From: Betaproteobacteria bacterium HGW-Betaproteobacteria-9
GTDB taxonomy: Bacteria; Pseudomonadota; Gammaproteobacteria; Burkholderiales; Burkholderiaceae_C
Assembly (NCBI GenBank): GCA_002842215.1
Contig: PHCC01000024.1
Location: 124,001 to 188,000 of the forward strand
Length of the DNA stretch: 64,000 nt
Reading direction: 5' to 3'
In this document: positions 35,237-45,905 of the stretch, piece after piece
Layout: each line of letters opens with the position of its first letter
Position numbering within the stretch: the stretch's first letter is position 1
Program-made: the position numbers and the translations under genes
Notes under the pieces: generated by a model
What the model was told of the DNA's origin: nothing
The model's database searches: none
The model's input: the letters and a program-made list of their open reading frames with translations, nothing else

Positions 35237-35476
35237 TCAGGTGCCCTGGCGCTCGTGCAGCGAGCGGTGTTCGGCGCTGCAGTAGGCGCCCCGGGGACCT
35301 TTGATGGCCTCGTTCTCGGGCAGGTGCGCACCACATTGCAGGCAGGCCACCATGGGAACGGGCGGGAGGGGCTTTCGGGGCGCCGGGGCTTGTGTGCGGT
35401 CAGCGTCCTGCGAACGGTTGTTGCGCCAGACCCAGAATGCCACCAAGACCACGGCCAGTACGAGCAGGAATTTCAT
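35237..35476 (-). CDS. PP0621-family small protein
   Basis: A 79-aa protein with one N-terminal membrane helix (MKFLLVLAVVLVAFWVWRNN) and a cytosolic tail. The tail bears a small metal-site motif, CLQCGAHLPENEA ... AYCSAEHRSLHE (Cys-x2-Cys ... Cys-x3-His), typical of the PP0621 family. The function is unknown. It lies between pilS and the CcsA-like gene and is probably co-transcribed with them. Confidence 0.85.
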   Translation of the reverse strand: MKFLLVLAVVLVAFWVWRNNRSQDADRTQAPAPRKPLPPVPMVACLQCGAHLPENEAIKGPRGAYCSAEHRSLHERQGT

Positions 35477-35488
35477 GTGGTGGGGATC

Positions 35489-36289
35489 TCAGGCACGCTG
35501 CAGCACGACTTCGAGAACGAAACGGGAACCGACATACCCGAGCAGCAGAAAGCCGGCGCCGACATAGAGGGTGCGCACCGCGGTGCGCCCGCGCCAGCCC
35601 AGCCGCCAGCGGCCGACCAGCAAGACGCCCATGGTCAGCCAGGCCAGCACCGAGAAAGCCGTCTTGTGGTCCCAAACCCAGCCGTGGTCGAGCGTCCCCG
35701 AGAACCACCAGCCGGCCAGCAGCGTGGCGCTCAGCAGCGCAAAACCGGCCGCCACGAAGCGGAAGGTCAGCCGTTCCAGGGTCAGCAGTGGCAGGGTGGT
35801 GTCGGCCGAGGCGCCCAGGCGCATGGATTTCTCTGCCCGCTGCATCATCCATGCATGCACCACGGCCGCGGCGATGAGTCCGTAGGAAGCGATGCCCAGC
35901 GCCCAGTGCAGCGGCAACCAGCTCGACCGCAGGGCCAGGTAGGGCGAGCCGGGGAATACCAGGGCCAGCAGCACCGCCACGGTGCCCAGCACGGCCAGCG
36001 TCCAGCGTGCGCGCATCTGGGGATACAGGCGGGTCTCCACGAGATACACCGTGAGGACCAGCCAGGCGGTGACCGAGAGCGCTGGCGCGAAGCCAAAGCG
36101 GGGAGGGTGTTCGAGCAGACCCGAGGCGAGCACGAGCAGGTGCAGCAGCCAGGCAATGGCCAGCACGCTGCGCGTCTGTGTGGCACTCAGGCGCGGGTGG
36201 GCCCAGGCCAGAACGGCGTACGACAGCGCCGCCACCGCAGACAGCAGGGCGGCGGGTGGGTTTGTCGACAGGGCGGGCAGGAGGTTCAT
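35489..36289 (-). CDS. Cytochrome c assembly/CcsA-like inner membrane protein (YpjD/CorE-like)
   Basis: A 266-aa protein with about eight membrane segments and the CcsA-type signature WVWDHKTAFSVLAWL, a variant of the haem-handling WWD motif. His residues occur in WLPLHWALGIASYG and WLLHLLVLASG. Such proteins beside ffh are widely annotated as CcsA or YpjD; a true role in haem export is not proven. ATG 36289 is used because the frame upstream reads into the ffh promoter region. It is divergent from ffh. Confidence 0.85.
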   Translation of the reverse strand: MNLLPALSTNPPAALLSAVAALSYAVLAWAHPRLSATQTRSVLAIAWLLHLLVLASGLLEHPPRFGFAPALSVTAWLVLTVYLVETRLYPQMRARWTLAVLGTVAVLLALVFPGSPYLALRSSWLPLHWALGIASYGLIAAAVVHAWMMQRAEKSMRLGASADTTLPLLTLERLTFRFVAAGFALLSATLLAGWWFSGTLDHGWVWDHKTAFSVLAWLTMGVLLVGRWRLGWRGRTAVRTLYVGAGFLLLGYVGSRFVLEVVLQRA

Positions 36290-36466
36290 TGGTTCAGCGC
36301 GGTACGCAGCAGGCGCCACAGGGCACGGCTAAAATCATCTCTACAGTTTAACGGTCTTGCCCGGACCGAGTTTGCCGGGGACAGGCCAGCCCATCCAAGG
36401 CGCGCGGGCCTTCCGCCCGACCCGTCGCTGCCTTTCTGGCGGCCCACCAGCCTACCCGAGCACACC

Positions 36467-37837
36467 ATGGCATCAGCCCTTTCAGAACGCCTCTCACGCA
36501 TCGTCAAGGAAATGCGCGGTCAGGCCCGCATCACCGAAGGCAACGTCGCCGACATGCTGCGCGAGGTGCGCATGGCCTTGCTCGAAGCCGACGTGGCGCT
36601 GCCGGTGGTGCGCGACTTCATCGCCCGAGTGAAAGAAAAGGCGCTGGGCCAGGAGGTGATCGGTTCGCTCTCGCCGGGGCAGGCGCTGGTGAGCATTGTC
36701 AACCGCGAACTCGCGGCCACCATGGGTGAGGGTGTGTCGGACATCAACCTCGCGGCCCAGCCGCCGGCGGTGATCCTGATGGCGGGCCTGCAGGGTGCCG
36801 GCAAAACCACGACCACCGCCAAGCTGGCCAAGCACCTGATCGAGAAGCGCAAGAAGAAGGTGCTCACCGTGTCGGGCGACGTGTACCGCCCGGCGGCCAT
36901 CGAGCAGCTGAAGACCGTGACCGCGCAAGCTGGCGCTGAGTGGTTCCCGAGTACACCGGAGCAGAAGCCGGTGGATATTGCGCGCGCAGCCATCGACTAC
37001 GCACGCAAACACTACTTTGACGTGCTGCTGGTGGACACCGCCGGTCGTCTGGCGATCGACGAAGCGCTGATGCGTGAGATCCAGGAACTGCACGCGGTGC
37101 TGAACCCGGTGGAGACGCTCTTCGTGGTCGACGCCATGCAGGGCCAGGACGCGATCAACACCGCCAAGGCCTTCAGTGAAGCACTGCCGCTGACCGGCAT
37201 CATTCTCACCAAGCTCGACGGCGATTCCCGCGGTGGGGCTGCGCTCTCGGTGCGCAGCGTCACCGGCGTGCCGATCAAGTTCGCCGGTGTGTCCGAGAAG
37301 ATCGACGGCCTGGAGGTGTTCGACGCCGAGCGCCACGCCGGCCGTATCCTGGGCATGGGCGACATCCTGGCCCTGGTCGAGCAGGTCACGGCCGGTGTGG
37401 ACATGGCTGCGGCGCAGAAGCTGGCTGCCAAGGTCAAGAGTGGCGAGGGCTTTGATCTCAACGATTTTCTCGACCAGATCCGCCAGATGAAGCAGATGGG
37501 CGGGCTCTCCAGCCTGATGGACAAACTGCCCAGCGCCATGACCGCCAAGGCCGGTCAGGTGGACATGGACCGCGCTGAAAAGGACATCAAGCGCAAGGAA
37601 GGCATCATCTGCAGCATGACGCTCAGGGAGCGCAGCAGGCCTGAGCTGATCAAGGCCACGCGCAAGCGCCGCATCGCCGCCGGTGCCGGCGTGCAGGTGC
37701 AGGAAGTCAACCGCCTGCTCAAGGAGTTCGAGCAGATGCAGGGCATGATGAAAAAAATGAAGGGCGGCGGCCTCATGAAGATGATGAAGCGCATGGGCGG
37801 CATGAAAGGCATGCCCAAGATGCCCGGCATGGGTTGA
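36467..37837 (+). CDS. ffh: Signal recognition particle protein Ffh
   Basis: Ffh binds 4.5S RNA and hydrophobic signal sequences and delivers ribosomes to FtsY. The 456-aa protein has the N domain (ALLEADVALPVV) and the G domain with GLQGAGKTTTTAKLA, DTAGRLAID and TKLDGDSRGGAALS. A C-terminal Met-rich M domain includes GEGFDLNDFLDQIRQMK and a tail of MMKKMKGGGLMKMMKRMGG type. ATG 36467 gives MASALSERLSRI. An AAAATC/TACAG stretch upstream may hold the promoter. Confidence 0.99.
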   Translation: MASALSERLSRIVKEMRGQARITEGNVADMLREVRMALLEADVALPVVRDFIARVKEKALGQEVIGSLSPGQALVSIVNRELAATMGEGVSDINLAAQPPAVILMAGLQGAGKTTTTAKLAKHLIEKRKKKVLTVSGDVYRPAAIEQLKTVTAQAGAEWFPSTPEQKPVDIARAAIDYARKHYFDVLLVDTAGRLAIDEALMREIQELHAVLNPVETLFVVDAMQGQDAINTAKAFSEALPLTGIILTKLDGDSRGGAALSVRSVTGVPIKFAGVSEKIDGLEVFDAERHAGRILGMGDILALVEQVTAGVDMAAAQKLAAKVKSGEGFDLNDFLDQIRQMKQMGGLSSLMDKLPSAMTAKAGQVDMDRAEKDIKRKEGIICSMTLRERSRPELIKATRKRRIAAGAGVQVQEVNRLLKEFEQMQGMMKKMKGGGLMKMMKRMGGMKGMPKMPGMG

Positions 37838-37847
37838 CCGAAGTCAA

Positions 37848-38510
37848 ATGAGGGGCATGGTCAGCGGCCCATACTCCCTGCCCATGCTGACTGGTATCGA
37901 AATTGCAATGGCTTTGGCCTGCATGGTGATGGCTTTGTGGTTCCGCCCCTGGCGCATGCTGGCGGGCCCCTTGCTCACGCCCGCGCTGGCTGCGCTCGCC
38001 CTGTTGCCCTGGCTCTGGCTGTTGCCTCAGAAGATGCCGCAAGGCCTTCAGGTGCAGCTCTCGGGGGCCTGTCTGCTGGTCCTGATGCTGGGCTGGCCGC
38101 TGGCGGTGCTGGTGCTCTCGGGCGTGGTGCTGGCCGTGTGGCTGCTGGGCCACTCGGAGCCGGCTGCCGCACTGTCCCAATGGGTCTGGATCGGCCTGGT
38201 GCCGGCCACGCTGGCGCTGGGTATCGGTGCGCTGTTGCGCCGCTGGCTGCCGCCCAATCCTTTTGTCTATACCTTGGGTCGGGGTTTCATCGGTACCGCC
38301 GCGGCGGTGTTTCTTTCGGGCGTGTTGCTGGAAACAGCCCAGCAGTGGGCCGGCGGTGCCCCACACGAGCAGGCGCTGGTGGCGCGCTGGCTCATGGCCT
38401 GGGGCGATGCCTTTCTGACGGGCATGTTCAGCGCCATCTTCGTGGCCTTCGCGCCGCAATGGCTGGCGACCTGGTCCGACGAGCGCTATCTCAAATCACC
38501 GAAGCCCTGA
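37848..38510 (+). CDS. Polytopic membrane protein, possibly CbiM/COG3235-like
   Basis: A 220-aa hydrophobic protein with six or seven membrane segments. The general layout, with paired short helices and a conserved GDAFLTGMFSAIFVAFAPQWL end, recalls the CbiM-like permease family, but the substrate-binding N-terminal MHIPDG motif is absent. I therefore give no function. The start is uncertain: ATG 37848 is listed, with ATG 37857 and 37884 also possible. It follows ffh by 10 bp. Confidence 0.7.
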   Translation: MRGMVSGPYSLPMLTGIEIAMALACMVMALWFRPWRMLAGPLLTPALAALALLPWLWLLPQKMPQGLQVQLSGACLLVLMLGWPLAVLVLSGVVLAVWLLGHSEPAAALSQWVWIGLVPATLALGIGALLRRWLPPNPFVYTLGRGFIGTAAAVFLSGVLLETAQQWAGGAPHEQALVARWLMAWGDAFLTGMFSAIFVAFAPQWLATWSDERYLKSPKP

Positions 38511-38548
38511 ACGCCGGCCGAGCCTTCCACCCGGCTCGCCACCCGCGA

Positions 38549-40546
38549 TCAGGCGGCCTTGAGCAGCGACAGGCGCGAGGCGTGGCGCCAGGCCCGGCGC
38601 AACACGGCGGGTGACCACGACTCCTCCGGGATCAACAGGGCGCCCCGTGCGCGCATCCAGGCCCCGAGTGCGACGTGACCGGTGGCCACGGTGAACGGCA
38701 CCGCCAGGAGCAGCGGCAGGGTCACGGGCAGCATCCAGACCAGGGCTTCGATGTTCAACGAGGCCACACCGACCACCAGCACGCCGATGACAGCTGCGAT
38801 CGGAGCCAACTGGGCGAACGCGCCGCGCCAGGCCACGCCGACCGCTTCCCGAGGCGGGGACTTCCAGTCGAGCTGGATGCCGGTGACGGCGACCAGCACG
38901 AACAGCGAGTGAGCCACCATGCGGATGGGTGCCTGAAGCAGGGCCAGGGCGCTTTCCAGCAAGGCGCTGGACAGCAGGATGCCGGCGCCGCCGAAGCCTT
39001 TTTGTTCGCCCTTGAGGAACACCGCCAGCAAGCCCAGCACGCGGGGCAGGAACAGCAGGCACAGGGTCCAGATCCAGAGACCCAGGCGCTCGCTGGACGT
39101 GTCGTACCAGCCCGGCAACTGGCTCGGGTCGGCCACACACAGGGCGGTGCCGAAGGCCAGGAAAGCCAGCCACATCGGCGCCGACAGGTAGGACATGGCG
39201 CCGATGGCGAACATGGAACGGTGCACACGGTGGATGCCGGGTTCGGCCATCAGGCGCGAGTTCTGCAGGTTGCCCTGGCACCAGCGGCGGTCGCGCTGCA
39301 GCTCGCTCAGCAGATCGGGCGGCTGCTGCTCGTAGCTGCCGGTGAGGTCGGACACCAGCCACACGTGGTAGCCGGCGCGGCGCATCAGGGCCGCTTCAAC
39401 GAAATCGTGCGACATGATGCCGCCGGACATGCCGCCCGTGCCCTTGATCGGGGCCAGCGCGCAGTGCTGCATGAAGGGTTCGACACGGATGATGGCGTTG
39501 TGGCCCCAGTAGTGCGATTCACCGAGCTGCCAGAACTGCATGCCCAAGGTGAACAGACGGCCCGTGACGCGCGAACCGAACTGTTGTGCGCGCGCGTGCA
39601 GCGTGGCGTGACCGATGGCTTGGGTGGCGGTCTGGATGATGCCGGCGCTCGGATTAGCGTCCATCAGCTTGACCATGGACACCAGGCAGCTGCCGCTCAT
39701 GACGCTGTCGGCGTCGAGCACCACCATGTAGTCGTAGTCCTTGCCCCAGCGGCGGCAGAAGTCGGCCACGTTGCCCGCCTTGCGGTGGGTACGGCGCTCG
39801 CGCAGGCGGTAATACACCTCGATCGGTGGATGGCCGGGCTGCTCGGCCAGGGCCGCGCGAAGTTCTTCCCAGGCGCTGCGCTCGGCGGCAGCGATGGCGG
39901 GGTCGTAGCTGTCGGACAGCACGAAGACGTCGAACTGCTTGGCGTGGCTGGTGCCGATCAACGATTCGCAGGTGGCGCGCAGACCGGCAAACACGGTGGC
40001 CACATCTTCGTTGCAGATGGGCATGATGATGGCCGTGCGCGCGTCGGGGTTGAGCGCGTGATCGCGCACCGAGGCCGCGGTGAGCGTGTGGCGGTCGCCG
40101 CGCAGCAGCACCCAGAAACCCATGAGCGCGGTCACGAAACCGGTGACGACCCAGGCGGACAACACGGCGAACAGCACCAGCTGCGCCGATTGCAGCCAGG
40201 TATGTTCATCGTCCGGCTGGGCGCTGATGTACAGGCTGGCGGCCAGCACCGTGCTCAGCAGCGTCAACATCACGAACACCGTGCGGCGCCGGTTGGCTGC
40301 GATTTCCCAGGCCTGTGGTTTCGGGAGGCCGCTGGGGTGCACCTTGGGCGTGCGCGGCGGCAGCAACCGGCTGGCGCTGGCCAGCACGGCGGTGCCGATA
40401 CTGTTCCAGAAGCCCCGCCAGGGGCGCGGCGCCATGGACCCGCGGTTGACCGGCGGGGCCGTCACCGCGTTCGGGTGGCGTTCTTCACGCAGCAGGCTGC
40501 GGCCACTCAAGGGGGCGGTCACTCGGGCAGGAGTAGTTGTGTCCAT
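38549..40546 (-). CDS. opgH: Glucans biosynthesis glucosyltransferase OpgH
   Basis: OpgH synthesises the beta-1,2-linked backbone of osmoregulated periplasmic glucans from UDP-glucose and moves it across the inner membrane. The 665-aa protein has a GT2 domain with IIMPICNEDVATVFAG, VVLDADSVMSGS (D-x-D), GGMSGGIMSHDFVEAALM and the R-R-W motif as DRRWCQGNLQN. About eight membrane helices surround it. It overlaps opgG by 28 bp on the same strand, the conserved opgGH order. Confidence 0.96.
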   Translation of the reverse strand: MDTTTPARVTAPLSGRSLLREERHPNAVTAPPVNRGSMAPRPWRGFWNSIGTAVLASASRLLPPRTPKVHPSGLPKPQAWEIAANRRRTVFVMLTLLSTVLAASLYISAQPDDEHTWLQSAQLVLFAVLSAWVVTGFVTALMGFWVLLRGDRHTLTAASVRDHALNPDARTAIIMPICNEDVATVFAGLRATCESLIGTSHAKQFDVFVLSDSYDPAIAAAERSAWEELRAALAEQPGHPPIEVYYRLRERRTHRKAGNVADFCRRWGKDYDYMVVLDADSVMSGSCLVSMVKLMDANPSAGIIQTATQAIGHATLHARAQQFGSRVTGRLFTLGMQFWQLGESHYWGHNAIIRVEPFMQHCALAPIKGTGGMSGGIMSHDFVEAALMRRAGYHVWLVSDLTGSYEQQPPDLLSELQRDRRWCQGNLQNSRLMAEPGIHRVHRSMFAIGAMSYLSAPMWLAFLAFGTALCVADPSQLPGWYDTSSERLGLWIWTLCLLFLPRVLGLLAVFLKGEQKGFGGAGILLSSALLESALALLQAPIRMVAHSLFVLVAVTGIQLDWKSPPREAVGVAWRGAFAQLAPIAAVIGVLVVGVASLNIEALVWMLPVTLPLLLAVPFTVATGHVALGAWMRARGALLIPEESWSPAVLRRAWRHASRLSLLKAA

Positions 40547-42087
40547 GTTTCGCTCAGGGTGTCGTTCTGGTGTTGGAGAAAGGCGCGCAGTTCGACCGGG
40601 CGGCTCGGGTCGATGCGTTCCACGCGCAGGGTCATGCGCCAGGTGCGCGTGGCCGGATTGGGGTAGGCCAGGGCTTCGAGGACCCGGCCGTTGGCGTCGG
40701 CGGTCACGACGGCTCGCACCGGGGCACCGGGGGGCAGTGCCTCCAGCGCCGGACCGGCGAAGTCGAGCACGAACTGGGGCTGAAGTGCCTGTTCGCTGAC
40801 GCTCAGCTTGGTGTAGCCGTAGCCGCGGCGGCTCTGGGTGACCCAGGCGGAGGGGGGGCGCTGTTGCGTGTCGCCCTGCCAGGCCATCTCGTAGGCGTAT
40901 TCAAAGGGCTCGCCCGGCGCAGGCAAACTGTTGGGAACCCAGTAGGCGACGATGTTGTCGTGGGTCTCGTCGGGCGTGGGCAACTGCACCAGTTCCACGC
41001 GGCCGGCGCCCCAGTTGCCCAGCGGCTGGATCCAGGCGCTGGGGCGGCGTTCGTAGCGGGCTTCCACGTCTTCGTAGTTGGCGAAGCTGCGGTCGCGCTG
41101 CATCAGACCGAAGCCGCGCGGCTGTTGCATGGCGAACGAACTCACCACCAGCTGGCGCGGGTTCTGCAGCGGGCGCCACAGCCACTCGCCGTCCCCGGTG
41201 ACCATCATCAGGCCGTCCGAGTCGTGGACTTCCGGGCGGAAGTCGGTGGCGCTGCGCTGGTTCTCGCCAAAGAGGAACATGCTGGTCAGCGGTGCCAGAC
41301 CGAGTGTGTTCACCGGCGCCGACCCCGGGCGCAGGTAGACCCGGGCGTGCACGGTGACGGTGGTCTGGGCACCCGGGTGCAGCACGAACCGGTAGGCGCC
41401 GGTGCTGCGTGGCGATTCCAGCAGGGCGTAGACCGTGATCTGCTTCGCGTCCGCCGCCGGGCGTTCCAGCCAGAACTCGGTGAACCGCGGGAATTCTTCC
41501 CCGCTGCCGCCCATGGTGTCGATCGCGAGGCCACGGGCCGACAGGCCGTACTGCTGGCCGGCGCCGAGCGCCCGGAAGTAGCTCGCGCCGAGGAAGGCCA
41601 CGAGCTCGTCCTTGTAGGCCGCGGCGTTCAGCGGATGGTGCAGGCGGAAGCCGGCATGGCCCAGGTCGCCCCAGGCCTTGGCGTCCACGGTGTTGCGTCC
41701 GAAATCGAAATCGGTGCCGCGGTAGGGCTGGTGCCGCACGCCCTCGGGCGTGATTTCGTGGATGCGAACGGGTTGTGTCTGGTAGAGGCCGAGATGGAAG
41801 AACTGGGCCTCGAAAGACCGCTTTTCCGCGCGCCAGAGCGACTGCTCGGGACGGAAGCGGATGTCGCGCACCTGGTCGTAGTCGAGGGCGGCGAGGTCCG
41901 CGGGGAGTTTGTCGCTGTTTGCGCTGTAGGGCGCCTGTGCGCGGGTCCGGGCGAGCTGGCTGAGGGTGTTCCAGTCAAAGCCCTGGGCTTGCGCGGAAGC
42001 CGCGGCCAGCATGGCCAGCAGCGCGATCAGCAGGGATCGGCTGCGCGGGACGCGGAGCGCTGGAAACGGGTGAAAAGGGGTGGGCAT
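40519..42087 (-). CDS. opgG: Periplasmic glucan biosynthesis protein OpgG
   Basis: OpgG is a periplasmic beta-sandwich protein needed with OpgH for glucan synthesis and branching. The 522-aa protein has a Sec-type signal peptide (RSRSLLIALLAMLAAASAQA, cleavage near residue 35) and family motifs YDQVRDIRFRPEQSLWR, FDFGRNTVDAK, GEEFPRFTEFW and FLFGENQRSATDFRPEVHDSDG. The only possible initiation codon before the signal peptide is ATG 42087. A sigma-54 promoter element ends about 10 bp upstream, so its mRNA would begin at about the start codon. Confidence 0.96.
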   Translation of the reverse strand: MPTPFHPFPALRVPRSRSLLIALLAMLAAASAQAQGFDWNTLSQLARTRAQAPYSANSDKLPADLAALDYDQVRDIRFRPEQSLWRAEKRSFEAQFFHLGLYQTQPVRIHEITPEGVRHQPYRGTDFDFGRNTVDAKAWGDLGHAGFRLHHPLNAAAYKDELVAFLGASYFRALGAGQQYGLSARGLAIDTMGGSGEEFPRFTEFWLERPAADAKQITVYALLESPRSTGAYRFVLHPGAQTTVTVHARVYLRPGSAPVNTLGLAPLTSMFLFGENQRSATDFRPEVHDSDGLMMVTGDGEWLWRPLQNPRQLVVSSFAMQQPRGFGLMQRDRSFANYEDVEARYERRPSAWIQPLGNWGAGRVELVQLPTPDETHDNIVAYWVPNSLPAPGEPFEYAYEMAWQGDTQQRPPSAWVTQSRRGYGYTKLSVSEQALQPQFVLDFAGPALEALPPGAPVRAVVTADANGRVLEALAYPNPATRTWRMTLRVERIDPSRPVELRAFLQHQNDTLSETWTQLLLPE

Positions 42088-42097
42088 GCCTTGATAA

Positions 42098-42114
42098 GGG
42101 CAAACCCTGTGCCA
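42098..42114 (-). promoter_or_regulatory. Sigma-54 (-24/-12) promoter of opgGH
   Basis: On the minus strand TGGCACAGGGTTTGCC matches the sigma-54 consensus TGGCAC-N5-TTGC with the obligatory GG and GC exactly 10 bp apart. It points at opgG. The predicted +1 is about 42088, next to the ATG at 42087, so the transcript would be almost leaderless. Confidence 0.75.
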
Positions 42115-42133
42115 GCTCTGAAAAATCCTTTTA

Positions 42134-42146
42134 AATCAATTGGTTA
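42134..42146. promoter_or_regulatory. IHF binding site
   Basis: AATCAATTGGTTA matches the IHF consensus WATCAA-N4-TTR at every defined base. It lies about 50 bp upstream of the predicted sigma-54 start and between the promoter and two GlrR-type operators. That is where IHF bends DNA in sigma-54 promoters. Confidence 0.65.
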
Positions 42147-42209
42147 TGAGTTGATTTTGATGTGAACGGTCGGTTGGGCGTCACTGGGGCGGCCCAGGAG
42201 GCCTGTTTT

Positions 42210-42227
42210 TGTCGTCGATCAGCGACA
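42210..42227. promoter_or_regulatory. GlrR/QseF-type operator, proximal
   Basis: TGTCGTCGATCAGCGACA is an exact TGTC-N10-GACA, the motif bound by GlrR (QseF, YfhA) at glmY in enterobacteria. Its centre is about 130 bp upstream of the predicted opgG transcription start, a normal enhancer distance. Confidence 0.7.
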
Positions 42228-42278
42228 GGTAGGCGGGTGTTGGCAAAAAAGCCGTTTCAGATCAACGGGTTTTTGTTG

Positions 42279-43708
<1,430 letters not shown>

Positions 43709-43712
<4 letters not shown>

Positions 43713-44401
43713 GGGCTGGGTGAGCGGCCGGCGCCGGGGGCCGGCGCGCGCGGGGTCAGGCTGCGTTCGATGGCGCGCATGGCTTCGAGCCGGTCATTCA
43801 GCGCCTCGATGCGGCGCTGGCTGTCGCGCAGCTGTTGCGACTGCCGATCCACGGTGTCTTCCAGTCGACGCTGATCGAGCAGGCGGGCGGCCAGCAGACG
43901 GGCCAGCGGCTTGAGGGGGGTGCTGTCGGGCGCCGGGTGGGCCATGACCCGCTGCAGCAGGCCGAGTGCACGGGCCGTGTCGGCGGGCTGGTGGCTGTGC
44001 ATCAGGACCAGGGCGAGCTGGATCTGGCGCACCGGCAGGTTGCCGGGCTCACCGAGCGCAGCCTGTTCCTGAGCCAGGCCGTTCGCCGGCAGACCCCGCA
44101 GGCGGTCGGCGTAGGCGAGCACCGACTCCAGGGGCGGCGGCGCGGCGGTGTCCCCGGTCGGAGGGCTGTCCGGATCCCCGGAGGCCAGCGCGGGGGGCAT
44201 CGGTGCCGGTGGGGTGGCGACCGCCGTGCTGGCGGGCGCTGTGGGCTGATCGATGGCGGGGAGCGTCGGTGGAACCTGAGCGGGTTCCGGTGTGGCGCAG
44301 GCGCTCAGGCACACGGCAGCGCTCAGGCACAGGGCGACGCGACGGGACCGGGTCTTCAGGTGGACGCGGCGGAACGCTCGCTGGAAGGTATCAACTGGCA
44401 T
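43709..44401 (-). CDS. QseG-like outer-membrane lipoprotein
   Basis: A 230-aa lipoprotein. A basic N-terminus, a hydrophobic stretch and the lipobox LSAC (VCLSACATPEPA) predict lipidation at Cys34. A Pro/Ala/Thr-rich linker and a helical C-terminal domain with coiled-coil character (QRRLEDTVDRQSQQLRDSQ) follow. It sits between glrK and glrR, the place of qseG, whose product binds and activates the GlrK kinase in E. coli. Sequence identity with QseG is not obvious, so the name is by position and architecture. ATG 44401 overlaps glrK by 11 bp. Confidence 0.8.
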
Positions 44402-45815
44402 GGGGCAATTCGATGCGGAAATGGGCGCCGTTGCGCGCGGGCAGCAGCTGGACTCGGCCGCCGTGCGCTCCAATGTACTCGTGCACGATGGACAGGCCGA
44501 TGCCGGTGCCTCGGACCGTGTCCGTGGGCTGGCGTTCCCCACGGTAAAACGGTTCAAAAACGCGGTCACGGTCGGCCTCGGCCACGCCCGGTCCCTGGTC
44601 GATCACGTCGAGACAGGCCCGGCCGGCGTCGTCCTGCAGCACCAGGCGGACCAGTCCGCCCTGGGGGGAAAAACGGATCGCATTCGACAGCAGGTTGCCG
44701 ATGGCCGAGGCCATCTTCTCGCGATCCACCGGCAACACCATCGACGGACCTTCGGCGCGCACGCTGAGCTGGTGCGACTGCCAGCGCAGGCGCTGGGTTT
44801 CGATCTGTTCTTCCACCAAGGCCAGCAGGTCGGTGGGTTCGCGCCTGAGCTGGCGGGCTTCAAAAGCCGCGGCGTTGAAGCGCAGCAGCGCCTCGATCTG
44901 GTGTTGCAGCAGCTGGGTGTTGTGCTGCAGGATGCTCACCACCTCGGCCTGGCTGGGGCTGAGCGGCCCGGCCACACCGTCGCCCAGCACCGCCACGCCC
45001 TCGTGCAGCGAGGCCAGCGGCGTCTTGAGCTCGTGCGACACGTGGCGCAGGAAGCGGGCCTTGTCGGCGTCGAGCTCGGTGAGCCGCAGGCGCAGCCACT
45101 CCAGCTGCTGGCTGACCCGCCGCACATCGGGCGGACCGGGGATGTCGATCGGCAGGTCGAGCCGGTTCTCGCCCAGACCCACGATGGCTTTCTCCAGCCG
45201 CTGGAACGGCCGGGCCAGCCAGACGCCGAAACCCAGCGCCATCACGGCGGCCAGGGCGATGGAGCCCAGCACCTGTTGCGTCAGCTGCCGGCGGCTTTTC
45301 TCGACACGGTCCTGCAGCGCGTCGTTGCGGTTGCCGATGATGGCCTGGACCTGCTGGGCAATCGCTGCGCTGTGGCCGTCCAGCTCGCGGAAGGCGCGGG
45401 CCACGGCACGCTCGCGGTCGAGCGCGGTGTCCGGTGAACCGTCCAGCAGCGCCTCGACGTCGCTCAGCTGTTGCAACCACTGGCGCGAAAACTCGGGCGG
45501 CAGTTCGTTGCTTTCGAGCCGGCGCAGGATGTCCCTGGCGTGGCCGGCCGCTTCCTCAAAACGCTGCCGCAGCTGGCGGTCGCCCAGCACCAGGGCCTGG
45601 CGGGCGGCCCGCTCCATGGTCAGGCTGCGCTCGCTGAGCGACTGGGCCGCGGTGCTCAGCGCGATCGCCTGGGTGGTGCTCTCCCGGCTCTGCGCCATGA
45701 TCGTGTCGAGCGAAAACAGCGTGCGCACGGCGGCCGCGCCCAGCAGCGCGCCGATCAGCACGAAAGCCACCAGCAGCAACTGGGGGAAAGAAAACCGCAG
45801 CGTGGCTTTCAACAC
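44391..45815 (-). CDS. glrK: Sensor histidine kinase GlrK (QseE-like)
   Basis: A 474-aa kinase with two membrane helices (about 11-33 and 180-200) enclosing a helical periplasmic sensor domain. A HAMP region, HisKA with FLRHVSHELKTPLASL, and an ATPase domain with GNLLSNAIRFSP, DQGPGV and GTGIGLSIVHEYIGAHGG follow. The layout matches GlrK/QseE, which answers envelope signals. It begins 90 bp after miaB on the same strand. The enterobacterial glmY sRNA gene has no room between them. Confidence 0.9.
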   Translation of the reverse strand: MLKATLRFSFPQLLLVAFVLIGALLGAAAVRTLFSLDTIMAQSRESTTQAIALSTAAQSLSERSLTMERAARQALVLGDRQLRQRFEEAAGHARDILRRLESNELPPEFSRQWLQQLSDVEALLDGSPDTALDRERAVARAFRELDGHSAAIAQQVQAIIGNRNDALQDRVEKSRRQLTQQVLGSIALAAVMALGFGVWLARPFQRLEKAIVGLGENRLDLPIDIPGPPDVRRVSQQLEWLRLRLTELDADKARFLRHVSHELKTPLASLHEGVAVLGDGVAGPLSPSQAEVVSILQHNTQLLQHQIEALLRFNAAAFEARQLRREPTDLLALVEEQIETQRLRWQSHQLSVRAEGPSMVLPVDREKMASAIGNLLSNAIRFSPQGGLVRLVLQDDAGRACLDVIDQGPGVAEADRDRVFEPFYRGERQPTDTVRGTGIGLSIVHEYIGAHGGRVQLLPARNGAHFRIELPHAS

Positions 45816-45905
45816 AGGGCGCCCCGGGTCAAGGGAGCGCTCACGGGACTACCCTCCGCGCCGCACACTGCGGGGCCGAGCGCCTTGGACCGGCCCGGTG
45901 GAGGC

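Noticed and set aside
34844..36466. Long upstream extension of the ffh frame
   Set aside because: It runs antisense through the pilS, PP0621 and CcsA-like genes; the conserved Ffh N-terminus begins at 36467.
38518..38538. CGAGCC/GGCTCG hairpin between convergent genes as a terminator
   Set aside because: The stem is only 6 bp and no T-run follows on either strand.
45816..45905. Search for a glmY-like small RNA next to glrK
   Set aside because: Only 90 bp separate miaB and glrK, with no sigma-54 element, GlrR motif or terminator there.
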